From: an uncultured Clostridia bacterium
Lineage (GTDB): Bacteria > Bacillota > Clostridia > Saccharofermentanales > Saccharofermentanaceae
Direction: 5' to 3'
Assembly (NCBI GenBank): GCA_937876985.1
Contig: CALEFT010000042.1
Location: forward strand, 1 to 41,967
Length of the DNA: 41,967 nt
The notes beneath the pieces are model-generated. The model was given only the letters and a program-made list of their open reading frames with translations. It was not told the origin of the DNA and did not search any database. Made by a program: the position numbers and the translations under genes. Shown piece after piece: positions 16,561 through 25,073 of the stretch (position 1 is the first letter of the stretch; every line of letters starts with the position of its first letter).

Positions 16561-16617
16561 GTGCTTTGTGAGCAAGTTTTGAGCAAAAAAGCGAAAGTTT
16601 CTTTCGTTATTTATTTG

Positions 16618-16646
16618 TTGCAGGTAAAGTCTAATATAGATATAAT
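16618..16646 (+). promoter_or_regulatory. Promoter of the 2-oxoacid:ferredoxin oxidoreductase operon
   Basis: TTGCAG (16618-16623), a 17-base spacer and TATAAT (16641-16646). The first start codon is 31 bases downstream of the -10 box. Confidence 0.75.
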
Positions 16647-16676
16647 AACGAGAATAGTTTTAGGCAGGAGGTTATT

Positions 16677-16883
16677 ATGGCAAAGATTATTATTTCGGAT
16701 GATTTGTGTAAGGGCTGCGGACTTTGCGTAAATGCATGTCCAAGAAAGATTATTGAACTAGACAAGTCCAGACTCAATGCTAAGGGATACCACCCTGCAG
16801 CATGCACTGATTTGGATTCATGTATTGGTTGTACTTTCTGTGCAGTACAGTGTCCAGATTCTGCTATTACAGTTGAGAGATAA
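16677..16883 (+). CDS. 2-oxoacid:ferredoxin oxidoreductase delta subunit (2x[4Fe-4S] ferredoxin)
   Basis: A 68-residue ferredoxin-like subunit with two classic cluster motifs, CKGCGLCVNACP and CIGCTFCAVQCP, each CxxCxxCxxxCP. It carries electrons between the catalytic core and external ferredoxin. AGGAGG precedes the ATG. It is the first gene of a four-gene operon (delta-alpha-beta-gamma) whose members almost touch or overlap. The order matches the VOR/KOR type enzymes, where the delta subunit is a separate polypeptide. Confidence 0.92.
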   Translation: MAKIIISDDLCKGCGLCVNACPRKIIELDKSRLNAKGYHPAACTDLDSCIGCTFCAVQCPDSAITVER

Positions 16884-16906
16884 GAAGTTTGGAGGATAAA
16901 TTTGTT

Positions 16907-17983
16907 ATGGCTACAAAAAGAGTCTTGATGAAGGGTAACGAGGTAATTGCCGAGGCTGCAATTCGAGCTGGCTGCCGCAATTATTTTGGATATCCTATTA
17001 CACCTCAGACAGAGGTTATGCACTATATGGCTAAGAAGATGGTGCAGATTGGTGGTAATTTCGTACAGGCAGAAAGTGAGGTTTCTGCAATTAACATGGT
17101 ATACGGCGCAGCAGCTGCTGGTGCTCGTGTTATGACTTCCTCATCTTCTCCTGGAATTTCCTTGAAGCAGGAGGGTATTTCCTATATCGCTGGTGCTGAG
17201 CTTCCAGCAGTAGTAGTAAATATCGTTCGTGCAGGCCCAGGTCTTGGTGGTATTTTGCCAGCACAGGGTGACTATTTCCAGGCAACAAAGGGTGGTGGAC
17301 ATGGTGATTATAGAAACCTTGTTATCGCACCAGCTTCTGTTCAGGAGCTCTATGAACTTACAGTTGAGGCATTTAACCTTGCTGACAAGTACAGAATGCT
17401 CGTAATGATCCTAGGTGATGGTACTTTGGGTCAGATGATGGAGCCAGTTGCTTTCAGAGATGAGGAGCCTATCGTAGAGGTTGCTAAGCCATGGGCATGT
17501 ACTGGTCGTGGAGATAGAGAATTCCACAACACAGTTACTTCTATTTACATTGATCCAGATACACTTGAGGCAAAGAACATCGAGCTTCAGGACAAGTATA
17601 AGGTAATCGAGGAAAACGAGGTTCGTTACGAAGCAATCAATATCGAAGATGCAGAGATTGTTATCACAGCATTCTCTACATGTTCTCGTATCTGCCGTAA
17701 CGTAATTCGTCAGGCAGAGGAAATGGGCATCAAGGTTGGTATGATTAGACCAATCACACTATGGCCATTCCCATCTAAGATCATTAACGAGGTTGCTAAT
17801 CAGTCTTCTGTTAAGGCATTCCTCGATGTTGAGCTTAACGCAGGACAGATGATCGAAGACGTTCGCCTTGCAGTAAATGGTGCTAAGCCAGTTTACTTCC
17901 ACGGCAGAATGGGTGGTAATCTCCCAACACAGAAGGAGATCCTCGACAAGATTATTGAGATTAGCAAGGGAGGTAACGTATAA
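16907..17983 (+). CDS. vorB: 2-oxoacid:ferredoxin oxidoreductase alpha subunit (VorB/KorA type)
   Basis: The alpha subunit of the thiamine-dependent enzyme that oxidatively decarboxylates 2-oxoacids to acyl-CoA and reduces ferredoxin. I choose ATG at 16907 (MATKRVLMKGNE, 358 residues) over a TTG at 16889, because that TTG overlaps the GGAGG ribosome binding site. GYPITPQTE and the PGISLKQEGISY region are typical. Family annotation often reads 3-methyl-2-oxobutanoate dehydrogenase VorB, but whether the substrate is a branched-chain oxoacid or 2-oxoglutarate cannot be settled here. It overlaps the beta gene by one base. Confidence 0.9.
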   Translation: MATKRVLMKGNEVIAEAAIRAGCRNYFGYPITPQTEVMHYMAKKMVQIGGNFVQAESEVSAINMVYGAAAAGARVMTSSSSPGISLKQEGISYIAGAELPAVVVNIVRAGPGLGGILPAQGDYFQATKGGGHGDYRNLVIAPASVQELYELTVEAFNLADKYRMLVMILGDGTLGQMMEPVAFRDEEPIVEVAKPWACTGRGDREFHNTVTSIYIDPDTLEAKNIELQDKYKVIEENEVRYEAINIEDAEIVITAFSTCSRICRNVIRQAEEMGIKVGMIRPITLWPFPSKIINEVANQSSVKAFLDVELNAGQMIEDVRLAVNGAKPVYFHGRMGGNLPTQKEILDKIIEISKGGNV

Positions 17984-18750
17984 TGGCTATCGTTTTTGAA
18001 CCTACAAAGGGATTGACAGGTAAGCCGCTGCACTACTGCCCAGGCTGTAATCACGGTATTATCCATAGAATCATCGCAGAAGTAATGGTAGAGATGGGAA
18101 TCCTAGATTCTACAATCGGTGTTGCTTCTGTAGGCTGTACATATAACAGCTATGAATATTTTGCTTGTGACATGGTACAGGCAGCTCATGGTCGTGCACC
18201 AGCAGTTGCTACAGGTATCAAGCGTACACACAAGGACAAGATGGTATTCACATATCAGGGCGACGGAGACCTAGCTTCCATTGGTACAGCTGAGATTATC
18301 CACGCTGCAGCAAGAGGCGAGAAAATCTGTACATTCTTCGTAAACAATGCTGTATACGGAATGACATCTGGACAGATGGCTCCTACAACACTTCTTGGTC
18401 AGGTAACAACAACATCACCATTTGGTCGTGATGCTTCCTACCAGGGTTATCCAATCAATGTAGCAGAGCTCATTTCTAACCTAACTGGTGCAGTATATGT
18501 AGAGCGCGTATGCCTCACAGATTATAAGAACATCATGGCTGCTAAGAAAGCTGTTCGTAAGGCTTTCGAGGTACAGCAGTCTGGTAAGGGCTTCGCATTC
18601 ATCGAGTTCCTTTCCACTTGCCCAACAAACTGGGGTAAGGATCCAATCGATTCTCTCGATTGGCTCAAGGAGAAGATGATTCCACAGTACCCACTTGGCG
18701 TATTCAAAGATACAACAGGTGACGACGCTAATGAGGAGGTTAAGGCATGA
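17983..18750 (+). CDS. 2-oxoacid:ferredoxin oxidoreductase beta subunit (TPP-binding)
   Basis: The beta subunit binds thiamine pyrophosphate and one iron-sulfur cluster. CPGC at residues 19-22 and a later Cys (C52) are likely cluster ligands. The TPP motif begins at GDGD (93-96) and ends near NN (121-122). The length of 255 is in the usual range for a beta subunit of this enzyme class. ATG overlaps the alpha stop (TAATG), and the end overlaps the gamma start by four bases (ATGA), so the subunits are probably made in equal amounts. Confidence 0.92.
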   Translation: MAIVFEPTKGLTGKPLHYCPGCNHGIIHRIIAEVMVEMGILDSTIGVASVGCTYNSYEYFACDMVQAAHGRAPAVATGIKRTHKDKMVFTYQGDGDLASIGTAEIIHAAARGEKICTFFVNNAVYGMTSGQMAPTTLLGQVTTTSPFGRDASYQGYPINVAELISNLTGAVYVERVCLTDYKNIMAAKKAVRKAFEVQQSGKGFAFIEFLSTCPTNWGKDPIDSLDWLKEKMIPQYPLGVFKDTTGDDANEEVKA

Positions 18751-19283
18751 TTGATTTTTCAGTAATTCTTGCTGGCTTCGGTGGTCAGGGTATTTTGTCT
18801 GCTGGTAAGATGGCAGCAGAGGCTGCTCTATATGAGGGCAAGGAAGTTTCTTGGTTCCCATCCTATGGTCCAGAAATGCGTGGTGGTACAGCAAACTGTT
18901 CCGTAGTTATTTCTGACGAAGCAATTGGTTCACCAGTAATCAACGACGCTGACGTAGTAATTTGCTTGAACCAGCCATCCATGGAGAAGTTCGAGTCACA
19001 GCTTAAGCCAGGTGGCGTGCTAATCATTGACTCTTCATTGATTCACATCAAGCCAACTCGTGAAGATATTCGCTTCATCCCAATGCCTGCATCTGATATC
19101 GCTTCAGAGCTTGGCAACATGCAGTTTGCAACAATCTCAATGCTTGGCTGCCTATCCGCAGTAACAGGTTGCTTCACACGTGATTCTTTCGAGGCTTCCC
19201 TTAAGGAAGTTCTCCCAGAGCGTCACCACAACAAGATTCCTGGTAACCTCGCAGCATTCGACAAGGGCGCAACATTCGCATAA
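18747..19283 (+). CDS. 2-oxoacid:ferredoxin oxidoreductase gamma subunit
   Basis: The 178-residue gamma subunit, which helps bind coenzyme A in this enzyme class. GFGGQGILSAGK at about residues 9-20 and WFPSYGPEMRGGTANC are the family hallmarks. It is the last gene of the operon and its start overlaps the beta gene (ATGA). A terminator follows 45 bases on. With all four subunits present and uninterrupted, the enzyme should be functional. Confidence 0.92.
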   Translation: MIDFSVILAGFGGQGILSAGKMAAEAALYEGKEVSWFPSYGPEMRGGTANCSVVISDEAIGSPVINDADVVICLNQPSMEKFESQLKPGGVLIIDSSLIHIKPTREDIRFIPMPASDIASELGNMQFATISMLGCLSAVTGCFTRDSFEASLKEVLPERHHNKIPGNLAAFDKGATFA

Positions 19284-19328
19284 TCTAGTGCGTATCTAGT
19301 GCGAAAAGCACATAAACCAATACAATTA

Positions 19329-19360
19329 ACCTCCTCGTTCATCCGGGGAGGTTTTTGTTT
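19329..19360 (+). terminator. Terminator of the oxidoreductase operon
   Basis: ACCTCC (19329-19334) pairs with GGAGGT (19347-19352), with TTTTTGTTT after it. The T tract runs into the next gene's extended -10 element. Confidence 0.7.
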
Positions 19361-19368
19361 GCTATAAT
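19360..19368 (+). promoter_or_regulatory. Extended -10 promoter for the epimerase-like gene
   Basis: TGCTATAAT is a perfect extended -10 element (TGnTATAAT). No good -35 is present because the preceding bases form the operon terminator. The start codon lies about 40 bases downstream. Confidence 0.55.
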
Positions 19369-19407
19369 ATACAAGATGAAATTCTATTAATTCATATGGG
19401 GGCATAT

Positions 19408-20274
19408 ATGAATATTCTTGTCATTGGCGGAACAAAATTTTTTGGCGTACATATGGTGCGTGAACTCTTGCGAAAAGGACACAAAATCACAATAGCGACT
19501 AGAGGCTTAACGGCGGATGCTTTTCGAGATGAGGTGGAAAGGATAACGCTAGACCATACAAATCCTGAGAGTATGCGAGAGGCGCTACGTGGAAGGAGTT
19601 TTGACCTAGTAATTGACAAGGTTGCCTATTGCTCGAATCAAATCAAGTTCCTGATGGACGCGGTCTCCTGCGATAGAATTATTTACATGTCGACGACAGC
19701 GGTGTACGAGCTTGACCATGAGAACGTTTCAGAGGACGAGTTTGATGGACTATCAGGCAAGCTACGTTGGCTTGACAGAGCAGACGACACGTATTCCGAG
19801 GTTAAGCGTCAAGCTGAATACGCCTTGTGGCAGGAGTATGGCGACAAGAACTTCCTTGCGGTTCGATATCCGTATGTGGTGGGCATGGATGATTACACGA
19901 AGCGTCTTTTGTTCTATGTGAAGAACACAATTTCTGGTATTCCGATGCACATAGATAATCTTGATAGCCAGATGAATTTCATCAATTCTTCCGAGGCTGG
20001 CCGCTTTATTGCGCATTTGGCCGACGCCGATGCGACTGGAGCAGTAAATGGCTGTTCATATGGCACTATCTCGATTCGAGAAATCCTTGATTATGTTGAG
20101 AAGCGTACAGGCAAGGCCGCCATCTTAAGTAAGTCAGGTGAGAGCGCTCCATATAACGGCACAAAATCCCACAGCCTCTCTCTCGAAAAGGCCGCTAGCC
20201 TCGGCTTTAACTTCTCACACATAAATGATTGGATGTACGACCTAATCGACGAGCTGATTGAGTCAGAATTGTGA
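19408..20274 (+). CDS. NAD-dependent epimerase/dehydratase-like protein (extended SDR)
   Basis: A Rossmann-fold protein of the extended short-chain dehydrogenase group. VIGGTKFFGVHMV near the N-terminus is the atypical nucleotide-binding loop, and YSEVKRQAE provides the YxxxK catalytic pair. I choose ATG at 19408 (MNILVIGGTKF, 288 residues) because GGGGG lies at proper spacing and the Rossmann strand begins at once; an ATG at 19396 would add four residues and lacks its own site. The closest described relatives are nucleoside-diphosphate-sugar epimerases and the CSP41-type proteins. Substrate unknown. It stands alone between the oxidoreductase and glycogen operons. Confidence 0.82.
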   Translation: MNILVIGGTKFFGVHMVRELLRKGHKITIATRGLTADAFRDEVERITLDHTNPESMREALRGRSFDLVIDKVAYCSNQIKFLMDAVSCDRIIYMSTTAVYELDHENVSEDEFDGLSGKLRWLDRADDTYSEVKRQAEYALWQEYGDKNFLAVRYPYVVGMDDYTKRLLFYVKNTISGIPMHIDNLDSQMNFINSSEAGRFIAHLADADATGAVNGCSYGTISIREILDYVEKRTGKAAILSKSGESAPYNGTKSHSLSLEKAASLGFNFSHINDWMYDLIDELIESEL

Positions 20275-20426
20275 CGTCTTCATTTGTAAATCTATTTTTT
20301 CTTTTATTTTATTAAAATGATTTTCGAAAAAAGAAAGAAACGATTCGAGTAGTGAGAATTATGTGAATGATATGTTAAATATGCACAAAAACAAAGGGTA
20401 ATTCTGGTGTTCTTCTGTATTTATTG

Positions 20427-20456
20427 TTGGTATTATTATGCATATTGCGGTATAAT
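20427..20456 (+). promoter_or_regulatory. Predicted promoter of the glycogen operon
   Basis: TTGGTA (20427-20432), an 18-base spacer and TATAAT (20451-20456), 45 bases ahead of the glgB start codon. Confidence 0.6.
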
Positions 20457-20500
20457 TTATCGAGTAAATATGCACGGCATATAATATTTGGAGGATTTTG

Positions 20501-22600
20501 ATGGATCAAGCTTATTTGTTTAATAGTGGCAAGGACTATATGTGTTATAACCTTTTGGGTTCTCATCCAGTTTATGATGCAGATGGTAATATTACTGGAT
20601 TCCATTTTAAGGTTTGGGCTCCTAATGCTAGAAGTATCAGCATTATTGGTGACTTTAACGATTGGAATCCTGATGCACACATTCTTGAGAGGTGCGGAAA
20701 TACAGGCATTTGGCAGACTACAATTGAAGGAGCAAATCAGTGGGATCGATATAAGGTCCGTGTGCTTGGCGCTGACAATAGAGTATATGAGAAGATAGAC
20801 CCATTTGCTCGTCACTGTGAGACAAGACCTAATAATTCGTCTATTTTGTATGATTATAACGATTACACATGGGGCGATGACGATTTTTGCAAGAATCGTG
20901 TTGATGCTCTTGCAGCACGCCCAATTAATATTTATGAGGTGCACCTAGGTTCTTGGCGTAAGCACCCTGATGGTAATTTCTTCACATATCGTGAGCTTGC
21001 ATTAGACTTAGCAGACTACTGTAAGAAGATGGGCTACACACATGTTGAGTTGATGCCAATTCTTGAGCATCCACTTGATGCTTCTTGGGGTTATCAGGTA
21101 ACTGCATATTATGCTGTAACTAGTAGATTTGGTACACCAGCTGATTTCAAATATATGGTAGATGTTCTTCATCAGAACAATATCTCCGTTATTCTTGACT
21201 GGGTTCCAGCGCATTTCCCTAAGAATTTGGAGGGACTTGTTCGCTTCGATGGTACTCCTTGTTATGAGTATGCTGATCCACGAATTGGTGAGCATAGAGA
21301 GTGGGGTACATATGTATTTGATTATTCTCGTAATGAGGTTATCTCATTCTTGATTTCAAACGCAGTTTATTGGATTAAGGAATTCCACCTAGATGGACTT
21401 CGTATTGATGCAGTAAGCTCGATGCTATATCGTGACTATGGTAGAACACAGTACATTCCTAATAAGTACGGTGGCAATGAGAATCTTGAAGTAATTGATT
21501 TCTTCCGTAATTTGAATTCTATTATTCGTAAGGAATTCCCTTACGCGATGATGATTGCAGAGGAGTCTACTGCTTATCCTAAGGTTTCACATCCAGTAGA
21601 GGATGGCGGACTTGGATTTACACACAAGTGGAACATGGGCTGGATGCACGATACACTTGATTATTTCTCTACAGATTCATACGCTCGTGGTTGGCATCAC
21701 GACCAGTTCTGCTTCTCTATGATGTATGCATTCTCTGAGAATTATGTACTAAGTCTTTCTCATGACGAAGTAGTTCACGGTAAGCGTTCTCTTATCGACA
21801 AGATGCCTGGAGATACATGGCGTAAGTTTGCTTCATTAAGAACAATGTATTTGTATCAGATGAGCCATCCGGGTGCTAAGCTCAACTTCATGGGTTCTGA
21901 GTTTGGACAGTTTATTGAGTGGCGTTTCTATGAAGAACTTGAGTGGTTCATGCTTGATTTTGAATCACATAGATTATTACATGATTTTGTAGCAAGACTT
22001 AATAACTTCTATATTGATAATCCACAGCTTTGGATTGATGACCATACATGGTCTGGATTCGAGTGGATTGATGCGTCAGATACGCTCAACAATGTATTTA
22101 TCTATAAGCGTTCTTCTCCTAAGAAGGAAGAGAATGATATCTATGTAGCTCTCAACATGGTTCCACAGCCACTTGAAGGATACAAGATGCCTGTTTACGA
22201 GCCAGGCTATTACAAGATTGTCATGAATACAGATGACATGATGTATGGTGGTAGCGGCTATCCAACTGGTACAGATAGTGAAGGTATGGTTCTTGCAGTT
22301 GAAGAGTCTTACAATGGCAAGCCTTATTATGTCGAGATGAATTTGCCACCTCTTGCTGGTATCTATTTCATTAAGGTTAAGGATGCTCCTAAGAAGAAGG
22401 CGGCTAAGAAATCTGTGGCTAAGAAGCCAGCCGAGAAGAAAGAAACAGCTAAGAAGCCAGTAGCTAAGAAGGAAGCAGCTAAGAAGACGGAAACCAAGAA
22501 GGCTGCATCTAAGAAGGTGACAGAGAAGAAGTCGACAGTGAAGAAGACAGCTACAACAAAGAAAGCAGCTTCGTCGAAGAAGGCTGATTCTAAGAAATAA
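20501..22600 (+). CDS. glgB: 1,4-alpha-glucan branching enzyme with lysine-rich C-terminal tail
   Basis: GlgB (GH13) makes alpha-1,6 branches in glycogen. ATG at 20501 is preferred over TTG at 20498 because GGAGG is at better spacing. Seen: an N-terminal CBM48 domain (about 30-115), a catalytic barrel with nucleophile D303 in DGLRIDA, acid/base E354 in IAEES, and HDEVVHGK, then the C-terminal beta domain ending at about residue 627. Residues 628-699 are an added tail of about 72 residues made of Ala-Lys-Lys repeats with Pro, Thr, Glu and Ser, like histone H1 or AlgP. I know of no such tail in standard GlgB. It is first in the glgB-C-D-A operon. Confidence 0.95.
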   Translation: MDQAYLFNSGKDYMCYNLLGSHPVYDADGNITGFHFKVWAPNARSISIIGDFNDWNPDAHILERCGNTGIWQTTIEGANQWDRYKVRVLGADNRVYEKIDPFARHCETRPNNSSILYDYNDYTWGDDDFCKNRVDALAARPINIYEVHLGSWRKHPDGNFFTYRELALDLADYCKKMGYTHVELMPILEHPLDASWGYQVTAYYAVTSRFGTPADFKYMVDVLHQNNISVILDWVPAHFPKNLEGLVRFDGTPCYEYADPRIGEHREWGTYVFDYSRNEVISFLISNAVYWIKEFHLDGLRIDAVSSMLYRDYGRTQYIPNKYGGNENLEVIDFFRNLNSIIRKEFPYAMMIAEESTAYPKVSHPVEDGGLGFTHKWNMGWMHDTLDYFSTDSYARGWHHDQFCFSMMYAFSENYVLSLSHDEVVHGKRSLIDKMPGDTWRKFASLRTMYLYQMSHPGAKLNFMGSEFGQFIEWRFYEELEWFMLDFESHRLLHDFVARLNNFYIDNPQLWIDDHTWSGFEWIDASDTLNNVFIYKRSSPKKEENDIYVALNMVPQPLEGYKMPVYEPGYYKIVMNTDDMMYGGSGYPTGTDSEGMVLAVEESYNGKPYYVEMNLPPLAGIYFIKVKDAPKKKAAKKSVAKKPAEKKETAKKPVAKKEAAKKTETKKAASKKVTEKKSTVKKTATTKKAASSKKADSKK

Positions 22601-22691
22601 AGCTTTTCGGGAGAGTCCGAGAAGGAAACAAAACTAGTTAAACAAAGCAAAATGCTTGGAAAATAAAAAATGTTTATAGGGGGAATGCAAT

Positions 22692-23951
22692 ATGGCTAGA
22701 GCAGAAGTCGTTGCAATGATTCTTGCAGGTGGACAGGGTGCAAGATTAGGCGTTTTGACTAAGAAGATCGCGAAGCCTGCTGTTCCATTCGGAAGCAGAT
22801 ATAGGATTATCGATTTTCCTTTGTCAAACTGTGTTAACTCTGGAATCGAGAAGGTAGGAGTGCTTTCTCAGTATCAACCGCTTGCACTTAATACTTACGT
22901 AGGAAACGGACATCCATGGGATTTGGACCGCAACAATTGTGGTGCGTACATTCTTCCACCTTATCAGAAGTCTGGTAAGAGTGACTGGTACAAGGGTACA
23001 GCGAATGCGATTTATCAGAACAAGGATTTCCTTGACGACTGTAATCCGAAGTACGTGTTGATCCTCTCCGGTGACCATATCTATAAGATGAATTACGCTC
23101 AGATGCTTAAGGCCCATATCGAAAAGGGCGCTGACGCGACTTTAGCAGTATATGAGGTGCCTTGGGAAGAGGCTTCAAGATTTGGTATCTTGAACACTAA
23201 GGATGACGATGCAATTACAGAGTTCGTAGAAAAGCCAGCAAAGCCAGAATCAAATCTTGCTTCGATGGGTGTTTACATCTTTACATGGGATGTGCTCCGC
23301 AAGGCTCTTATTGAGGACGAGAACAATCCAGAGTCCAATAACGACTTTGGTAAGAATATCGTTCCAATGCTTCTTGCTCAGGGCAGTAAGCTATACGCTT
23401 ACAGATTCTCTGGTTACTGGAAGGATGTAGGAACAATCTCATCCTTGTGGGAAACAAATATGGATATTCTCGACAGACCAGAGGAGATTAATTTCCTTGA
23501 TAGAAGCTGGAGAATTTATAGCCGTAACCCAGTTAAGCCATCACACTTTATCGGTTCTGATGCAACTGTAATTGATTCAGCAATGACAGATGGTTGTCGC
23601 ATCTATGGTAGCGTTATTCACTCTGTTCTTTCTGATTCTGTAGTAATTGAGAAGGGCGCAGTTGTTAAGGATTGCGTATTGCTACCTGGTGTAGTAGTTA
23701 AGGCAGGTGCTCATCTAGAGCGTTGTATCGTAGACTTCGGTACAATTATTGGTGAGAACGTAAAGGCTGGCGTAAATGTTGAGGGCGAAGGCCCATATAC
23801 AAACCACAAGATATGTTCTCAGGGAATTGTTGTTTTCGAGAGAGGCTTGAAGATTAAGGCAGGCGCTGTTATTCCAGCAAATTCGATGGTAGACAGCGAG
23901 CTAGAAGTGACTTCCGAAGAGAACGTAATCGAAGAGACATTCAGAGTATAA
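22692..23951 (+). CDS. glgC: Glucose-1-phosphate adenylyltransferase, catalytic subunit
   Basis: GlgC makes ADP-glucose from ATP and glucose-1-phosphate, the committed step of glycogen synthesis. MILAGGQGARLGVLT is the nucleotide-binding signature; KPAVPFGSRYRIIDF, SGDHIYKMNY and YWKDVG are substrate-site motifs; the C-terminal half is a left-handed beta helix with hexapeptide repeats. Length 419 is normal. GGGGGA precedes the ATG. There is no lysine tail. The 91-base gap after glgB holds an imperfect hairpin around CTTTTCGGGAGAG. glgD follows after 12 bases. Confidence 0.96.
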   Translation: MARAEVVAMILAGGQGARLGVLTKKIAKPAVPFGSRYRIIDFPLSNCVNSGIEKVGVLSQYQPLALNTYVGNGHPWDLDRNNCGAYILPPYQKSGKSDWYKGTANAIYQNKDFLDDCNPKYVLILSGDHIYKMNYAQMLKAHIEKGADATLAVYEVPWEEASRFGILNTKDDDAITEFVEKPAKPESNLASMGVYIFTWDVLRKALIEDENNPESNNDFGKNIVPMLLAQGSKLYAYRFSGYWKDVGTISSLWETNMDILDRPEEINFLDRSWRIYSRNPVKPSHFIGSDATVIDSAMTDGCRIYGSVIHSVLSDSVVIEKGAVVKDCVLLPGVVVKAGAHLERCIVDFGTIIGENVKAGVNVEGEGPYTNHKICSQGIVVFERGLKIKAGAVIPANSMVDSELEVTSEENVIEETFRV

Positions 23952-23963
23952 GGAGGCGGACAA

Positions 23964-25073
23964 ATGTTTACGAATGCAATGGGTCTAATTTTGGCCGATA
24001 ACAAAAAGATTTCACTCGGTGAGCTTTCAAGTCCTCGTGCCTTGTCTGCTATGCCTTTTGCAGGAAGATATCGTATTATCGACTTCGTGCTTTCAAATAT
24101 GGTAAATTCCGGCATCAAGAACGTTGGTGTTCTCACATATAACAAGTATAAGTCCTTGATGGACCACTGTGGAACTGGTGCTCCATGGTCCCTCGACAGA
24201 AAGAACGACGGACTTCACATTTTGCCACCATATGTTAATTCCGAGGCAACTAATGTTGCTGGAGATGAGGAGATGGCAGGCATCATCGATTTCTTGCGCA
24301 CATCTCGCACAACATATGTAATCGTTGCAAATTCAAACGTAGTTATCAATACAACATTCGATGACTTCATTAAGAGCCACGAGGAAAGCGGAGCAGACGT
24401 TTCTGTTATGTACAATAGAGACGGCGTAAAGTACGGCAATCCATCTTATATTTTGGATCTTGACGACGACGGTTTTGTAAAGGATATGCTTTACAACCCT
24501 CAGACAGCAGCATCCAACAAGGCTTCTCTTGGTATCATTTGCCTAAGAAGAGATAAGCTCATTGACTTGATTGCAATGAAGATGGCTCACGGAGCTTCTC
24601 ACTTCGGAATTCACTCTTTCGTAAAGATGTTTGACGAGATGAAGGTTCACGGCTTCGAGTACAATGGAACTGCACTTAGAATCAATAGCGTACAGACATA
24701 TTTCAATGCATCAATGGCATTGCTTGATGAGACAACACGTAACAACTTGTTCTGGAGCGGCGAGCCAGTTTATACAAAGGTTAAGGACGAGGCTCCAACA
24801 ATGTATTACAACAATCCGAAGGTGTCTAACGCTATCATCTCTGATGGTTGTTTGATTTCTGGTAATATCGAGGAGTCAATCATCTTCCGTGGAGTAAATG
24901 TTGGCAAGAATACTACTCTCAAGAATTGTGTAATTATGCAGGGAGCGCACATTTCTGAGAATTGTCACCTCGAGAATGTAATTCTCGACAAAAACGCATT
25001 CGTTCGACCAGGCGTACGCCTAGTTGGACACAGAGACTTCCCTGTAGTAATCGGTAAGGGAGCTGGTATCTAA
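23964..25073 (+). CDS. glgD: Glucose-1-phosphate adenylyltransferase regulatory paralogue GlgD
   Basis: A GlgC paralogue typical of Firmicutes that pairs with GlgC and boosts its activity in described species. The N-terminus (MGLILADNKKISLGEL) lacks the GGxGxRL nucleotide loop, which fits a mainly regulatory role, while FAGRYRIIDFVLSNMVNSGI and the hexapeptide beta-helix end are kept. Length 369. It starts after GGAGG, 12 bases past glgC, and its stop shares a base with the glgA start. Confidence 0.94.
   Translation: MFTNAMGLILADNKKISLGELSSPRALSAMPFAGRYRIIDFVLSNMVNSGIKNVGVLTYNKYKSLMDHCGTGAPWSLDRKNDGLHILPPYVNSEATNVAGDEEMAGIIDFLRTSRTTYVIVANSNVVINTTFDDFIKSHEESGADVSVMYNRDGVKYGNPSYILDLDDDGFVKDMLYNPQTAASNKASLGIICLRRDKLIDLIAMKMAHGASHFGIHSFVKMFDEMKVHGFEYNGTALRINSVQTYFNASMALLDETTRNNLFWSGEPVYTKVKDEAPTMYYNNPKVSNAIISDGCLISGNIEESIIFRGVNVGKNTTLKNCVIMQGAHISENCHLENVILDKNAFVRPGVRLVGHRDFPVVIGKGAGI

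Noticed and set aside
16889..16906. TTG start for vorB at 16889
   Set aside because: It overlaps the GGAGG site; ATG at 16907 has normal spacing and matches the expected N-terminus.
22363..22650. Minus-strand open frame rich in Phe, Ala and Val opposite the glgB tail; a similar one at 26464-26907 opposite the glgA tail
   Set aside because: They are the antisense of AAG-rich lysine repeats and have no ribosome binding site; the sense proteins are certain.
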